64,000 bases of DNA. Source: Pseudomonadota bacterium. Lineage in GTDB: Bacteria > Pseudomonadota > Gammaproteobacteria > Steroidobacterales > Steroidobacteraceae. Position 1 is the stretch's first letter. The number at the start of each line of letters is the position of its first letter. The notes under the pieces are model-generated. The model ran no database searches. It worked only from the letters and a program-made list of their open reading frames with translations, and was not told where the DNA came from. Below are positions 52,521 through 62,844 of the stretch, piece by piece. A program made the position numbers and the translations under genes. The stretch is from NCBI GenBank assembly GCA_023391815.1, contig JAEWAF010000095.1:1-64000 (forward strand), in the 5' to 3' direction.

Positions 52521-52708
52521 CGGTGCTCACCGGGCTGTGCACAGGGTGTTCGCTCGGCATCAATCCATCGCGGCAGCGGGCGTCGAAATGCCAAACCACC
52601 CGGATTGCTCATAGAATCCGGTGCCGGGCATCGACCCACAACCATCAACCATTGTCTTCGCAAACGGCGGCCGCGAGCCGCCTTCATGCTCCACAGTAGG
52701 ATCGCTTC

Positions 52709-54061
52709 ATGAGACAGGTTTACGCGCTGTTGGCCGCGACGGCTCTGCTCCACAACGTGGGTGCCGCCGCACAGCTGCCGGAAAAGGTCGGGGACACGCC
52801 GGTGCCGTCGCTGGCACCCATCGTCAAAAAGGCTTCACCGGCGGTGGTGAACATCGCCACGCGCGGCACGGTTCGGGAACAGCGGCCGCGCAATCCGTTG
52901 CTGGAAGATCCGTTCTTCCGCCGCTTCTTCGATGCTCCAGATGTGGGGCCGCGAGAGCGGCAATTCCAGAGCGCCGGCTCGGGCGTGATCGTCGATGCCA
53001 AGAACGGCTACATCATCACCAACGCGCACGTGATCGAGAACGCCGATGAGATCACCGTGACCCTGCTCGATGACCGGCAGGTGAAGGCCGAGATCGTCGG
53101 TCGGGACAAGGCGTCGGATGTGGCGGTGTTGAAGGTCCCGACCAAGAACCTGGTCGAGATGCCGCTGGCGGATTCTTCCAAGGCCGAGGTGGGCGATTTC
53201 GTGCTCGCGATCGGCAATCCGTTCGCGCTGAGCCACACCGTTACCTCCGGCATCATCAGCGCGCTCGGCCGTTCGGACAACAATCCTGAGTCGTACCAGG
53301 ACTTCATCCAGACCGACGCGCCCATCAATCCGGGCAACTCCGGCGGCGCGCTGGTGGATTTGAAAGGTCAGCTGGTCGGCGTCAACACCGCGATCTTCTC
53401 CGGTAGCGGCGGCAACATCGGCATCGGCTTCGCCATTCCTTCCAACATGGTGAAGGCCGTGATGGCACAGCTGGTCCAGTACGGTGAAGTGAAGCGCGGC
53501 ATGCTGGGCGTGCAGCTCTCCAACAACTTCACGCCCGGCATCGCTGAGAACCTCGGTCTCGACAATGCGCGCGGCGCGCTGGTCTCACAGGTGATCGAAG
53601 GCTCCCCGGCCGACAAGGCGGGCATCAAGGCAGGCGACGTCATCACCTCGATCAACGGTCGCAATGTCGCCAACGCCGGCGAGCTGAGAAACACCATCGG
53701 CCTGCTGCGCATCGGCGAGAAAGTCGAGCTCGGTTTGATTCGCGAAGGCAAGCCGCGTCGAGTGAGCGCCGTGATCGGCGAGCGCGATGGCGCCGATGCC
53801 GAAGGCGCCGCACAGATTCACCCGGCGCTCGAAGGCGCCGCGCTGACCAACGCTGCAAACAATGCGGGCGTGCTGGTCGAGAACGTGATTGACGGCAGCC
53901 CGGCTCAGCAGGCGGGCCTGCGCGCGAACGACGTGATCCTGGCGATCGGCCGCGTGCGCATCAGCACGGTCGAGCAGTTGCGTCAGGCGGTGAATGGCGC
54001 GACGGCGTTCGCGTTGACCATTCGTCGCGGCAATTCGACGCTGGTGTTTACGATTCAGTAA
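52709..54061 (+). CDS. degQ: DegQ/MucD-type periplasmic serine protease with two PDZ domains
   Basis: The 450-aa product has a short signal peptide (to about residue 21), a trypsin-like domain with the triad His107 (NAHVI), Asp137 (SDVAVL) and Ser211 (PGNSGGAL), then two PDZ domains (about 255-350 and 360-450). It degrades or holds misfolded proteins in the periplasm and in some species restrains the envelope-stress sigma factor. The protein keeps a RRFFD-type LA loop. It could equally be named mucD. A strong hairpin follows it. Confidence 0.92.
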   Translation: MRQVYALLAATALLHNVGAAAQLPEKVGDTPVPSLAPIVKKASPAVVNIATRGTVREQRPRNPLLEDPFFRRFFDAPDVGPRERQFQSAGSGVIVDAKNGYIITNAHVIENADEITVTLLDDRQVKAEIVGRDKASDVAVLKVPTKNLVEMPLADSSKAEVGDFVLAIGNPFALSHTVTSGIISALGRSDNNPESYQDFIQTDAPINPGNSGGALVDLKGQLVGVNTAIFSGSGGNIGIGFAIPSNMVKAVMAQLVQYGEVKRGMLGVQLSNNFTPGIAENLGLDNARGALVSQVIEGSPADKAGIKAGDVITSINGRNVANAGELRNTIGLLRIGEKVELGLIREGKPRRVSAVIGERDGADAEGAAQIHPALEGAALTNAANNAGVLVENVIDGSPAQQAGLRANDVILAIGRVRISTVEQLRQAVNGATAFALTIRRGNSTLVFTIQ

Positions 54062-54069
54062 GTATCGAA

Positions 54070-54099
54070 GCGGCCCCTCTCCGATCTGAGAGGGGCCGC
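54070..54099. terminator. Long GC-rich hairpin between convergent genes
   Basis: GCGGCCCCTCTC (54070-54081) and GAGAGGGGCCGC (54088-54099) pair perfectly over 12 bp around a 6-base loop, 8 bases after the protease stop and 66 bases before the stop of the convergent Calx-beta gene. It can terminate both transcripts. Confidence 0.75.
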
Positions 54100-54165
54100 A
54101 AGATCCACTCGCGCTTGAAGATCGAACGGCGCACGGGGCAAGCGGCTCCGCCCTGCCATCGCTCC

Positions 54166-57100
54166 CTACCTGCGAATCATTGCTCGCCGGCGCAGGCGGA
54201 CGAGCATCGCCCAGAGCAGCAGAGCGATCAGGCTCTCCTCGCCGCCACCTCCACGGCCCGAACTCGGTCGATTCCCGGACTGCGCGCCATCGTCATCCAC
54301 AATCGTCACAGTCGCGCTGGCGGTACCCAGCTGCGTGCCTGCCGAAGGATTTCGTAACGTCACGCTGAAACTCTCGTCGGGCTCGTCGCTGGAATCGGGC
54401 GTCAGCGTGATAGTGATCAGCTTGATCGATGTGTCGTTCGCGCCCCAGGTCAGCGTTCCTGTCGCGGCCGTGAAATCGGCAGTGGTGGCCGTTCCGGCGA
54501 CGGTGGTGAAATCGACGCTCGATGCGATCGACGTATTGCCGGACCGCGCCACCTGCAACGTCACCAAGGTGGCGTTTTCACTGACCGATTGAGTGGCGCT
54601 CATGAACTCCACGGTCGCGGGCACGCCGCCGCCTGCATCGTCGTCGACGATGGTCACCATCGTGCTCACCTCGGCGAGCGGCACAAAATTGATTCGAGGC
54701 ATGAACCGTACGGTGAATGTTTCGTTCGGCTCGGCCTGCTGATCGCCGTTGAGCTGGATATCGAGCTGCTTCTCGCCGCCTTCACCGTCCGCCCAGGAGA
54801 GAGAAGCGAAGGTCGAGGCGAAATCGTCCGGCCAGCTTGCAGTCCCCGACGCGACCACACCGGAGGCGATCAGCTGCCCACCAGTGTCACCCACGCGGGA
54901 CACTCTGAGACGGACGAAGCGCTCGCCCTCACCGACACTGATCGACGACTGCACCTGCAAGCCTTGCGCGACGGGCCCACTCTGTCCTGCCGGCGTTGGA
55001 TCGTCATCCACGATGGTGTACTGAACCGAGGCCGCACCAATCCGCGCGCCCTGCGCACCCGAAAGCGACACTGAGAACGTCTCGTCGACTTCGTCGCGAG
55101 CGTCATTCGTGATATTGATCCCGATCTGCTTCGGCGAGGCATCCCCTGCGTTCCATCTGCTGGTGCCCGAGGCCACGACAATGTCACCACTGGTAGCCGT
55201 CCCATATTCGAACGTGTAGTTCACGCTCACGTCGATCGCGGGCACGCTGCTCAACGACAGTGTGAGCATCGCAACGCCGACGCTTTCCGCGAAGCTGGTG
55301 CTCGGTGTGATGCTGATCGTCGGTTGCGCGTCCGCGGGTTCGTTGTCGAGAATCAGGACCTGCGCGTAACCACCGTTGCGGCTGTCCGCCGATGCGGCCG
55401 GGAAGATGTTTACAAAAAACGCCTCGGGACGTTCCGCTGCCGAGTCATCCAGGATGGGAACCGTGAAGGTCTTTGGTGTGGCATCGCCGGCAGCCCAGTT
55501 GAGCACGCCATTGGCATGCGTGAAGTCCTGTCCGGCGGTCGCAGTGACGTTCTGCGTCGTCTGGGTTGTGTTCCAGGTCGCCGAGAGCGCCTGGGAAACA
55601 TTGCCAAAGCGCTGCACTTCGAGCGTGACGACCGGCACCCCTTCCGTCACTGTGACCATGCTGGTTTTGAATCCGATCGAAGGAGTGGCCGCCGTATCGT
55701 CATCATCGACGATGACCACGCTCGCCGTCCTGCCCTGTGGACTGATGGTCACGTCGGAAGTCGAGCTGCTGAGCGTGACGACGACGCCCTCATTGGTCTC
55801 GACGATGGCATCGTCGAGCAAGGGAATGTCGACCACGCGAATTCCTCCTTCGTTCGCGGCCCAACTGACCGTGCCCGGACTGCCGTTGTAGTCAGTCCCC
55901 GCGGTGGCCCCGCTCGCAGTGAGCGCATAGCTCACCGTCACCGGCTGGCTCATCTCGCCCGTGCGCTGGACCAGCAACCGCGCGCTTCCCGAATTCTCGA
56001 CGCTGTAAACAATCGTCGTGGTGAAGCCGATGACCGATGCTATGTCGTTGTCGTTATAGAACAGGCCATTCATCCGGGAGCGAGACAACTGCGCGCCACC
56101 GGTGGGCGCGAACAGCTCGACATAAAACGTCTCGCCAGAGTCGAGAATGGCGTCATCGAGCGTTTGCAGATAGATGACCTTCCTTACTTCGCCCTCGTTG
56201 AATGTCACCGTGGCGGTGTCGCCGACAAAGTCCTGACCCGCGGTCGCGGTCTGACCCACGATCCGATACTGAACGCTCACGGCACCGTCGGTGCCGCCGG
56301 ACCGGTAGAGCACCAGCGGCCAGGCATAGTCCATTTCCGGAAATCTTGCGATGCCATCGCCGTTGGTCTCGTAGCTGCTGCGAATGCCGATCGATCCGGG
56401 GTGCGTGCCGCCCGCGGCGAAGCGGGCAAGGCCATAAGCGGGCCCGATTTGTCCACCCGAGACCAAGGCTCGATAAGCGCCATCGGCATCCCGGCGCAGC
56501 CGTTTCAACCCGGCGAGAATCGGACTCGCGCCTTCGCTGAAATCGGTCTGGCTGCGACCGCGCAGGCCGAATGTCACATCCGGCGAGCCATCGCTGTTAT
56601 AGCGAGCAAGCAACGCCGATCCCATGCCCAAGTCGGTGGTCCTGCCGGCCGCAAGTACCTTGCCGTCGGATTCCGCGAGCAGAGAAGCGATCGAAGTGCC
56701 CGCGCCCAGCATGTTCCGACCGCCGCTGCCGAAGCCGACATCCGGCGTGCCATCGGCATTCAAGCGAGCGATGTAATGCTGATCCACGCCGGCCCTATCG
56801 GCTTGCTGGGCTGCTACGAAGATCTTGCCGTTCGCCGTCGGCGCCACATCCGCGACATAGCCCTGACCATCGAGGAACGACAGGATCGAGAAGCCGCCGA
56901 TGCCGAAGGTGGTATCGAGTTGCCCAGTGCTCGTCAGTCGCGTGACAAAGGGAACCCAGTTGTTCAGCGTCCCTAGAATGCCTCCCAGAACGACGCGGCC
57001 GTCCCCCTGCACCCGTACCACGTACGCCTCGAGGTTGCCGACTGGCGCATCGATGACCACTCGGCCGCCGACGCCAAAGGCGGGATCGGGCGTGCCCGCA

Positions 57101-57705
57101 CTGGTGATTTTCGCGACCAGAATGCTGGGATTCGTCATCCAGTCGCCGAGCCGTGCGGCGACGATAGCCGAGCCATCGGGCGCCATCGCCAGATGCGGGT
57201 TCTGTACCCAGCGCGGATCGAAGATGAAAAGATTGCCGCCGGTGCCGAAGGTCGTGTCGAGCGAGCCGTCCACGTTGAGCCGGGTGACTCGTACGCGATC
57301 GAATTGATTCAAAGGGTTGTAGCCCGGCAGAGAGAGCAGCAGCCGGCCGTCGCCCAATACCGCGAACTCCAGCCCGCGCATGCCGAAGTCGGGCTGATCG
57401 ATCAACATGACACCGTCGCCATCGAAACTGGTATCGGGCGTTCCATCCGGATTGAGCCGCGCGATCAGGTGATCGCCGAAGGGAAAGCCGCTCGGCTCGT
57501 CGTTCAGTTGACCGATGATGACGATCCGGCCGTCGGGCATCGCCTGCCAGTCCTGGACGTCGAACGAATACCCCGCGACCGTGAGCGGCAGGCGCCCGCC
57601 TGAAGCATAGGAAGTGTCCCAATCGCCGGTCGCGGCCTTGGCGGTGCCCAGGCCGAGCGCACAGGCGAACATGCCGACGCAGACACGCCACACTGAATTC
57701 AGCAC
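54166..57705 (-). CDS. Large exported Calx-beta/delta-60-repeat protein with GlyGly-CTERM-like tail
   Basis: A GTG at 57705 with GGAGGGAG before it gives 1179 aa and a signal peptide ending GLGTAKA. Residues about 30-430 carry delta-60-type repeats (RLNxDGTPDxSFGxGG pattern, at least seven units), which may form a propeller. The next 700 residues hold about six Calx-beta domains, each with DDxxxE/VNEGE acidic calcium-site strings. The tail (SSGRGGGGEESLIALLLWAM then RLRRRAMIRR) has the Gly-rich, hydrophobic, basic pattern of GlyGly-CTERM sorting signals. It is probably a calcium-dependent surface or secreted adhesin-like protein. Confidence 0.85.
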   Translation of the reverse strand: MLNSVWRVCVGMFACALGLGTAKAATGDWDTSYASGGRLPLTVAGYSFDVQDWQAMPDGRIVIIGQLNDEPSGFPFGDHLIARLNPDGTPDTSFDGDGVMLIDQPDFGMRGLEFAVLGDGRLLLSLPGYNPLNQFDRVRVTRLNVDGSLDTTFGTGGNLFIFDPRWVQNPHLAMAPDGSAIVAARLGDWMTNPSILVAKITSAGTPDPAFGVGGRVVIDAPVGNLEAYVVRVQGDGRVVLGGILGTLNNWVPFVTRLTSTGQLDTTFGIGGFSILSFLDGQGYVADVAPTANGKIFVAAQQADRAGVDQHYIARLNADGTPDVGFGSGGRNMLGAGTSIASLLAESDGKVLAAGRTTDLGMGSALLARYNSDGSPDVTFGLRGRSQTDFSEGASPILAGLKRLRRDADGAYRALVSGGQIGPAYGLARFAAGGTHPGSIGIRSSYETNGDGIARFPEMDYAWPLVLYRSGGTDGAVSVQYRIVGQTATAGQDFVGDTATVTFNEGEVRKVIYLQTLDDAILDSGETFYVELFAPTGGAQLSRSRMNGLFYNDNDIASVIGFTTTIVYSVENSGSARLLVQRTGEMSQPVTVSYALTASGATAGTDYNGSPGTVSWAANEGGIRVVDIPLLDDAIVETNEGVVVTLSSSTSDVTISPQGRTASVVIVDDDDTAATPSIGFKTSMVTVTEGVPVVTLEVQRFGNVSQALSATWNTTQTTQNVTATAGQDFTHANGVLNWAAGDATPKTFTVPILDDSAAERPEAFFVNIFPAASADSRNGGYAQVLILDNEPADAQPTISITPSTSFAESVGVAMLTLSLSSVPAIDVSVNYTFEYGTATSGDIVVASGTSRWNAGDASPKQIGINITNDARDEVDETFSVSLSGAQGARIGAASVQYTIVDDDPTPAGQSGPVAQGLQVQSSISVGEGERFVRLRVSRVGDTGGQLIASGVVASGTASWPDDFASTFASLSWADGEGGEKQLDIQLNGDQQAEPNETFTVRFMPRINFVPLAEVSTMVTIVDDDAGGGVPATVEFMSATQSVSENATLVTLQVARSGNTSIASSVDFTTVAGTATTADFTAATGTLTWGANDTSIKLITITLTPDSSDEPDESFSVTLRNPSAGTQLGTASATVTIVDDDGAQSGNRPSSGRGGGGEESLIALLLWAMLVRLRRRAMIRR

Positions 57706-57830
57706 CGTGACTCCCTCCGTGCGCACGTGGCCACCGCCGCTGCGCCATCACTTCTTGTTTGTTTCACCGCTGCGTGGTGAGTTTAACCACTCCTGGATGT
57801 CGGAGGGCGAACGTCGGATTTTCTAACGAC

Positions 57831-57861
57831 TTGACCTTACCATCATGGCAAGGTTCATCAT
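57831..57861 (+). promoter_or_regulatory. CueR-controlled promoter of cueR-copA
   Basis: TTGACC (-35, 57831-57836) and CATCAT (weak -10, 57856-57861) are 19 bases apart, the long spacing typical of MerR-family promoters. Between them sits the dyad ACCTTACC-N5-GGCAAGGT (57834-57854), as in CueR sites. It should activate the operon when Cu(I) binds CueR. Confidence 0.8.
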
Positions 57862-57888
57862 GCAGGCGTGTTACGAGCGAGTGTCGTC

Positions 57889-58344
57889 ATGCCTGCAGTC
57901 AAAGCGCGAGCGGAATTGGCCGAAGCCAAAGATCAGGGTTTTTACAGTATCGGCAAGGCCGCCGAACTCTCGGGGATCACCCCGAAGATGATCCGGCACT
58001 ATGAGGCGCTGGAGCTGATTCCCAAGGCCGCGCGCACGGCAGGCGACTATCGCGTCTACTCGGCCGCGGATATTCATACGTTACGTTTCATCCGCCGCGC
58101 GCGGGGGCTCGGCTTTTCGATGGAAGAGATCGGGACCCTGCTCGGGCTGTGGCGCAATCAGCGTCGTGCCAGCGAGCAGGTGAAGCGACTCGCGATGAAA
58201 CATATCTCGGACCTCGATCACAAGATCGCCGAGTTGCAGTCCATGCGCGCGGCGCTGGCCGAGCTGGCACAGCATTGTCACGGCGACGCCCGACCGGAAT
58301 GTCCCATCCTCGCAGATCTCGCCGGGCTGCCGCCGGCGGAGTGA
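57889..58344 (+). CDS. cueR: CueR, MerR-family copper-responsive activator
   Basis: The ATG at 57889 gives 151 aa: a short extension, the MerR winged helix (YSIGKAAELSGITPKMIRHYE), the dimer coiled coil, and a C-terminal metal loop with CHGDARPEC, the two cysteines spaced as in Cu(I)/Ag(I)-sensing CueR. It binds the dyad just upstream and twists the promoter open when metal is bound. The next gene, copA, starts 2 bases after its stop, so activator and pump are in one operon. Confidence 0.93.
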   Translation: MPAVKARAELAEAKDQGFYSIGKAAELSGITPKMIRHYEALELIPKAARTAGDYRVYSAADIHTLRFIRRARGLGFSMEEIGTLLGLWRNQRRASEQVKRLAMKHISDLDHKIAELQSMRAALAELAQHCHGDARPECPILADLAGLPPAE

Positions 58345-58346
58345 AT

Positions 58347-60848
<2,502 letters not shown>

Positions 60849-60908
60849 GTTGCGGTTTCTCAACTGGCACCGCGGGCGAAGCCGCCCGCGGCTGCGCCGC
60901 AGACGAGT

Positions 60909-61604
60909 TCAATCTCCGCCCCCTCCACACCCACCACCGCCGCAGCCGGAGCCCGAATCGCCACCGCCATCGCTGCCACCCGAGTCATTCGAACCTGGAT
61001 CGCCGAATCCGTCGGTCGTTCCATCGACCGAGCTGCTGGAAAAGTCGCCACCGCAATGGACCGTGCCATCCTGACGCTCCCGCACCTTGCTGCAATCGGG
61101 CGTGTAGACGAAGCCGTCGGCGATACCGAGTTTGGCGTCGAGCGCGAACAACAATGGCAGTCGCGTCGGCTTCGCGGGATTGATGTTTTCCTCTTTGCAG
61201 GAGTACCACCAGACGCGGCGCAGTCCACTGTTGTTCTGCCGACCGGCGCCCAACGCGACAGCCGGTGTGTGATGCATGAAGCGCCCGAACGCGCGTCGGC
61301 AAAATGCATCGTAGTTGCGCGTGTAGAGAATGAACTCATGCCACAGGTCGTCCGCGACCTGGGACGGCATGGAAACATACTGACGACCGCTCTTCAGATG
61401 CGCGAGAAAGAACTGTCGCAGGGCCCGCGCCACGAGCTGCATGTCCTTAGTCTCGAGCGAGGGTCGTCTGGCGTGCAGTTTTTCGAACAGCCCGCGAGGA
61501 AAGGAATAGTTACGGATGAACTCGGCGCGTGCGAGTTGTTGCCATCTGGTCCAGGAATAAACAGTACCGATGGCGACAGCCACCGCGAAGATCCACCCTA
61601 TCAT
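60909..61604 (-). CDS. Membrane-anchored protein with WHxFILYTRxY motif and Gly/Cys-rich tail
   Basis: The 231-aa product has one N-terminal membrane helix (IFAVAVAIGTVYSW), a middle domain with DDLWHEFILYTRNYDAFC and FGRFMHHTPA, and a tail of Gly, Ser, Asp and paired Cys (ending CGGGGCGGGGD). The WH...LYTR...FC pattern recalls GRDP-like glycine-rich-domain proteins of plants and bacteria, whose role is not established. The Cys/Gly tail beside a copper operon could bind metal, which is inference. Confidence 0.75.
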   Translation of the reverse strand: MIGWIFAVAVAIGTVYSWTRWQQLARAEFIRNYSFPRGLFEKLHARRPSLETKDMQLVARALRQFFLAHLKSGRQYVSMPSQVADDLWHEFILYTRNYDAFCRRAFGRFMHHTPAVALGAGRQNNSGLRRVWWYSCKEENINPAKPTRLPLLFALDAKLGIADGFVYTPDCSKVRERQDGTVHCGGDFSSSSVDGTTDGFGDPGSNDSGGSDGGGDSGSGCGGGGCGGGGD

Positions 61605-61653
61605 GCGACTCCCCGTGCGCTGCCGAGTGTTGGCGCACGGAATTTTATCGCAG

Positions 61654-62763
61654 TCAGTTCGCCGTCGTGGAAGAACCTGCCGCCGTCACGGGCGGCGGTT
61701 CGTCCGAGCACACGGCGGCAGCCCGCGCCTCGCGTGTTTCTTTGGCCAGCTCGCGGGCTTTGTCATAAAAGAGCGGTAGATTACCGTCGACGGACTGCAA
61801 TACCCGCCGTAAACCCGGCACGCATCCGTAGTACGTCGAAGCAGACACGAGGTTCGCGTTGTTCAGCGTGCGACTGAACCATGCGTCGTAGCCACGATAA
61901 CCGTTCCACTGTTTCGCTTTGAGTTGCGCGTACTCCAGCTTCAGCACGCCGAATTCGTATTGTTTGCGATCGCGCTTCTGGTCATCGGGCAGATCCGACT
62001 GATACAGCGCTTCGAGCCGCTCCCTCGTTTGTAACAAGAGCGCGACGAACTGAGCGTTGCGCTCGCGCTGTTCGTTCCATGCGTCGAGATCTGTCAGCCG
62101 CCCGCGCGATGCAAGCCAGCGCTGTAAGCCTGCCTCCTCGACCACGGTCGCGCACGCTTCGTTGAACACCGAGTCACCGGGCACATAGACGACTTGGTGC
62201 GCCAGCTCGTGAAACAGCGTCGACGCGAGCTGCACGTCGCTCCAGCCGAGCATGGTGTTGAGCACCGGGTCTTTGAAGTGGCCGAGCGTCGAGTACGCCG
62301 CGACGCCGCCGACGGCCGTGTCGTCGCCGCGCAATCGCAAGCGACGCGCATAACTCTGCGCGTTGTCTTCATCGAAGTAGCCGCGATATACGACGCAGCC
62401 CGCGATAGGAAAGCACCAGCGCTTCGGCTGCACTGAAAATTCGTCGGTCGCGAACACATTCCACACCACATAGGGCCGGCCGACGTCGGCGTAGGTGCGG
62501 TAGCTGTCGTTGTCCGGCAGACCCAGCTCCGCGGATGCGAAGGTGCGCGCGGCGGACACGTATTCGAGCCGATTGCGCAACGTCTCCGGCGTGCGCTCAT
62601 CGCTCAGCAACTTCGCGATGGGCTGTCGTTTGGAGGTGATCTCCAGCTGTCCGCCGGCCGCCTGCATCAAGTAGCAGCCGCCGGTCGACAGCGACGCCGC
62701 CAGAAGGATGAGCATCCGGCAAAGGCGGCAAATGAAGTTCGCTGTGTCGTCCGTTCGAGGCAT
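61654..62763 (-). CDS. Predicted lipoprotein aminopeptidase with HELAH zinc motif
   Basis: The product of about 369 aa (start at 62763, or 62715 for a shorter leader) has a lipobox LSTGGC. Its middle carries FHELAHQVVY, followed 18 residues later by NEACATVVEE, a gluzincin-like HExxH...E pattern. It matches a widespread family annotated as predicted aminopeptidase (COG4324 by memory). A phrase LRGDDTAVGGVAAYSTLGHFKDPVL is also typical (split: LRGDDTAVGG, VAAYSTLGHFKDPVL). The cell-surface role is unknown. It is divergent from cca. Confidence 0.82.
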   Translation of the reverse strand: MPRTDDTANFICRLCRMLILLAASLSTGGCYLMQAAGGQLEITSKRQPIAKLLSDERTPETLRNRLEYVSAARTFASAELGLPDNDSYRTYADVGRPYVVWNVFATDEFSVQPKRWCFPIAGCVVYRGYFDEDNAQSYARRLRLRGDDTAVGGVAAYSTLGHFKDPVLNTMLGWSDVQLASTLFHELAHQVVYVPGDSVFNEACATVVEEAGLQRWLASRGRLTDLDAWNEQRERNAQFVALLLQTRERLEALYQSDLPDDQKRDRKQYEFGVLKLEYAQLKAKQWNGYRGYDAWFSRTLNNANLVSASTYYGCVPGLRRVLQSVDGNLPLFYDKARELAKETREARAAAVCSDEPPPVTAAGSSTTAN

Positions 62764-62812
62764 CGCTACTCGCGGGCCATTTCGTCGCACCGGTCGGCTG
62801 GCATGCTATGTT

Positions 62813-62839
62813 CTGACAGTATCGATTTTTAACTGTCAG
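62813..62839. promoter_or_regulatory. Perfect inverted repeat just upstream of cca
   Basis: CTGACAGT (62813-62820) and ACTGTCAG (62832-62839) are exact reverse complements around an 11-base AT-rich loop, ending five bases before the cca ATG. It could be an operator in this divergent promoter or a hairpin that masks the cca ribosome site. A short T-run in the loop does not make it a terminator. Confidence 0.5.
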
Positions 62840-62844
62840 TTTAT

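Larger units (their letters stand above)
52136..52708. other. Divergent intergenic region between nrdJa and the DegQ/MucD protease
   Basis: The 573 bases contain two NrdR-like boxes, one consensus DnaA box and no convincing protein gene. I looked for a cobalamin riboswitch (B12 box and long conserved leader) because NrdJ needs B12 and did not find one. Positions 52480-52560 are rich in TGTGCAC/CACGG words without a clear repeat structure. Confidence 0.5.

Noticed and set aside
52136..52708. Cobalamin riboswitch upstream of nrdJa
   Set aside because: I could not find a B12 box or a leader of suitable structure. NrdR boxes explain regulation better.
55324..56976. 550-aa plus-strand reading opposite the Calx-beta gene
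   Set aside because: Shadow of a repeat-rich gene on the other strand. Its sequence lacks any family feature.
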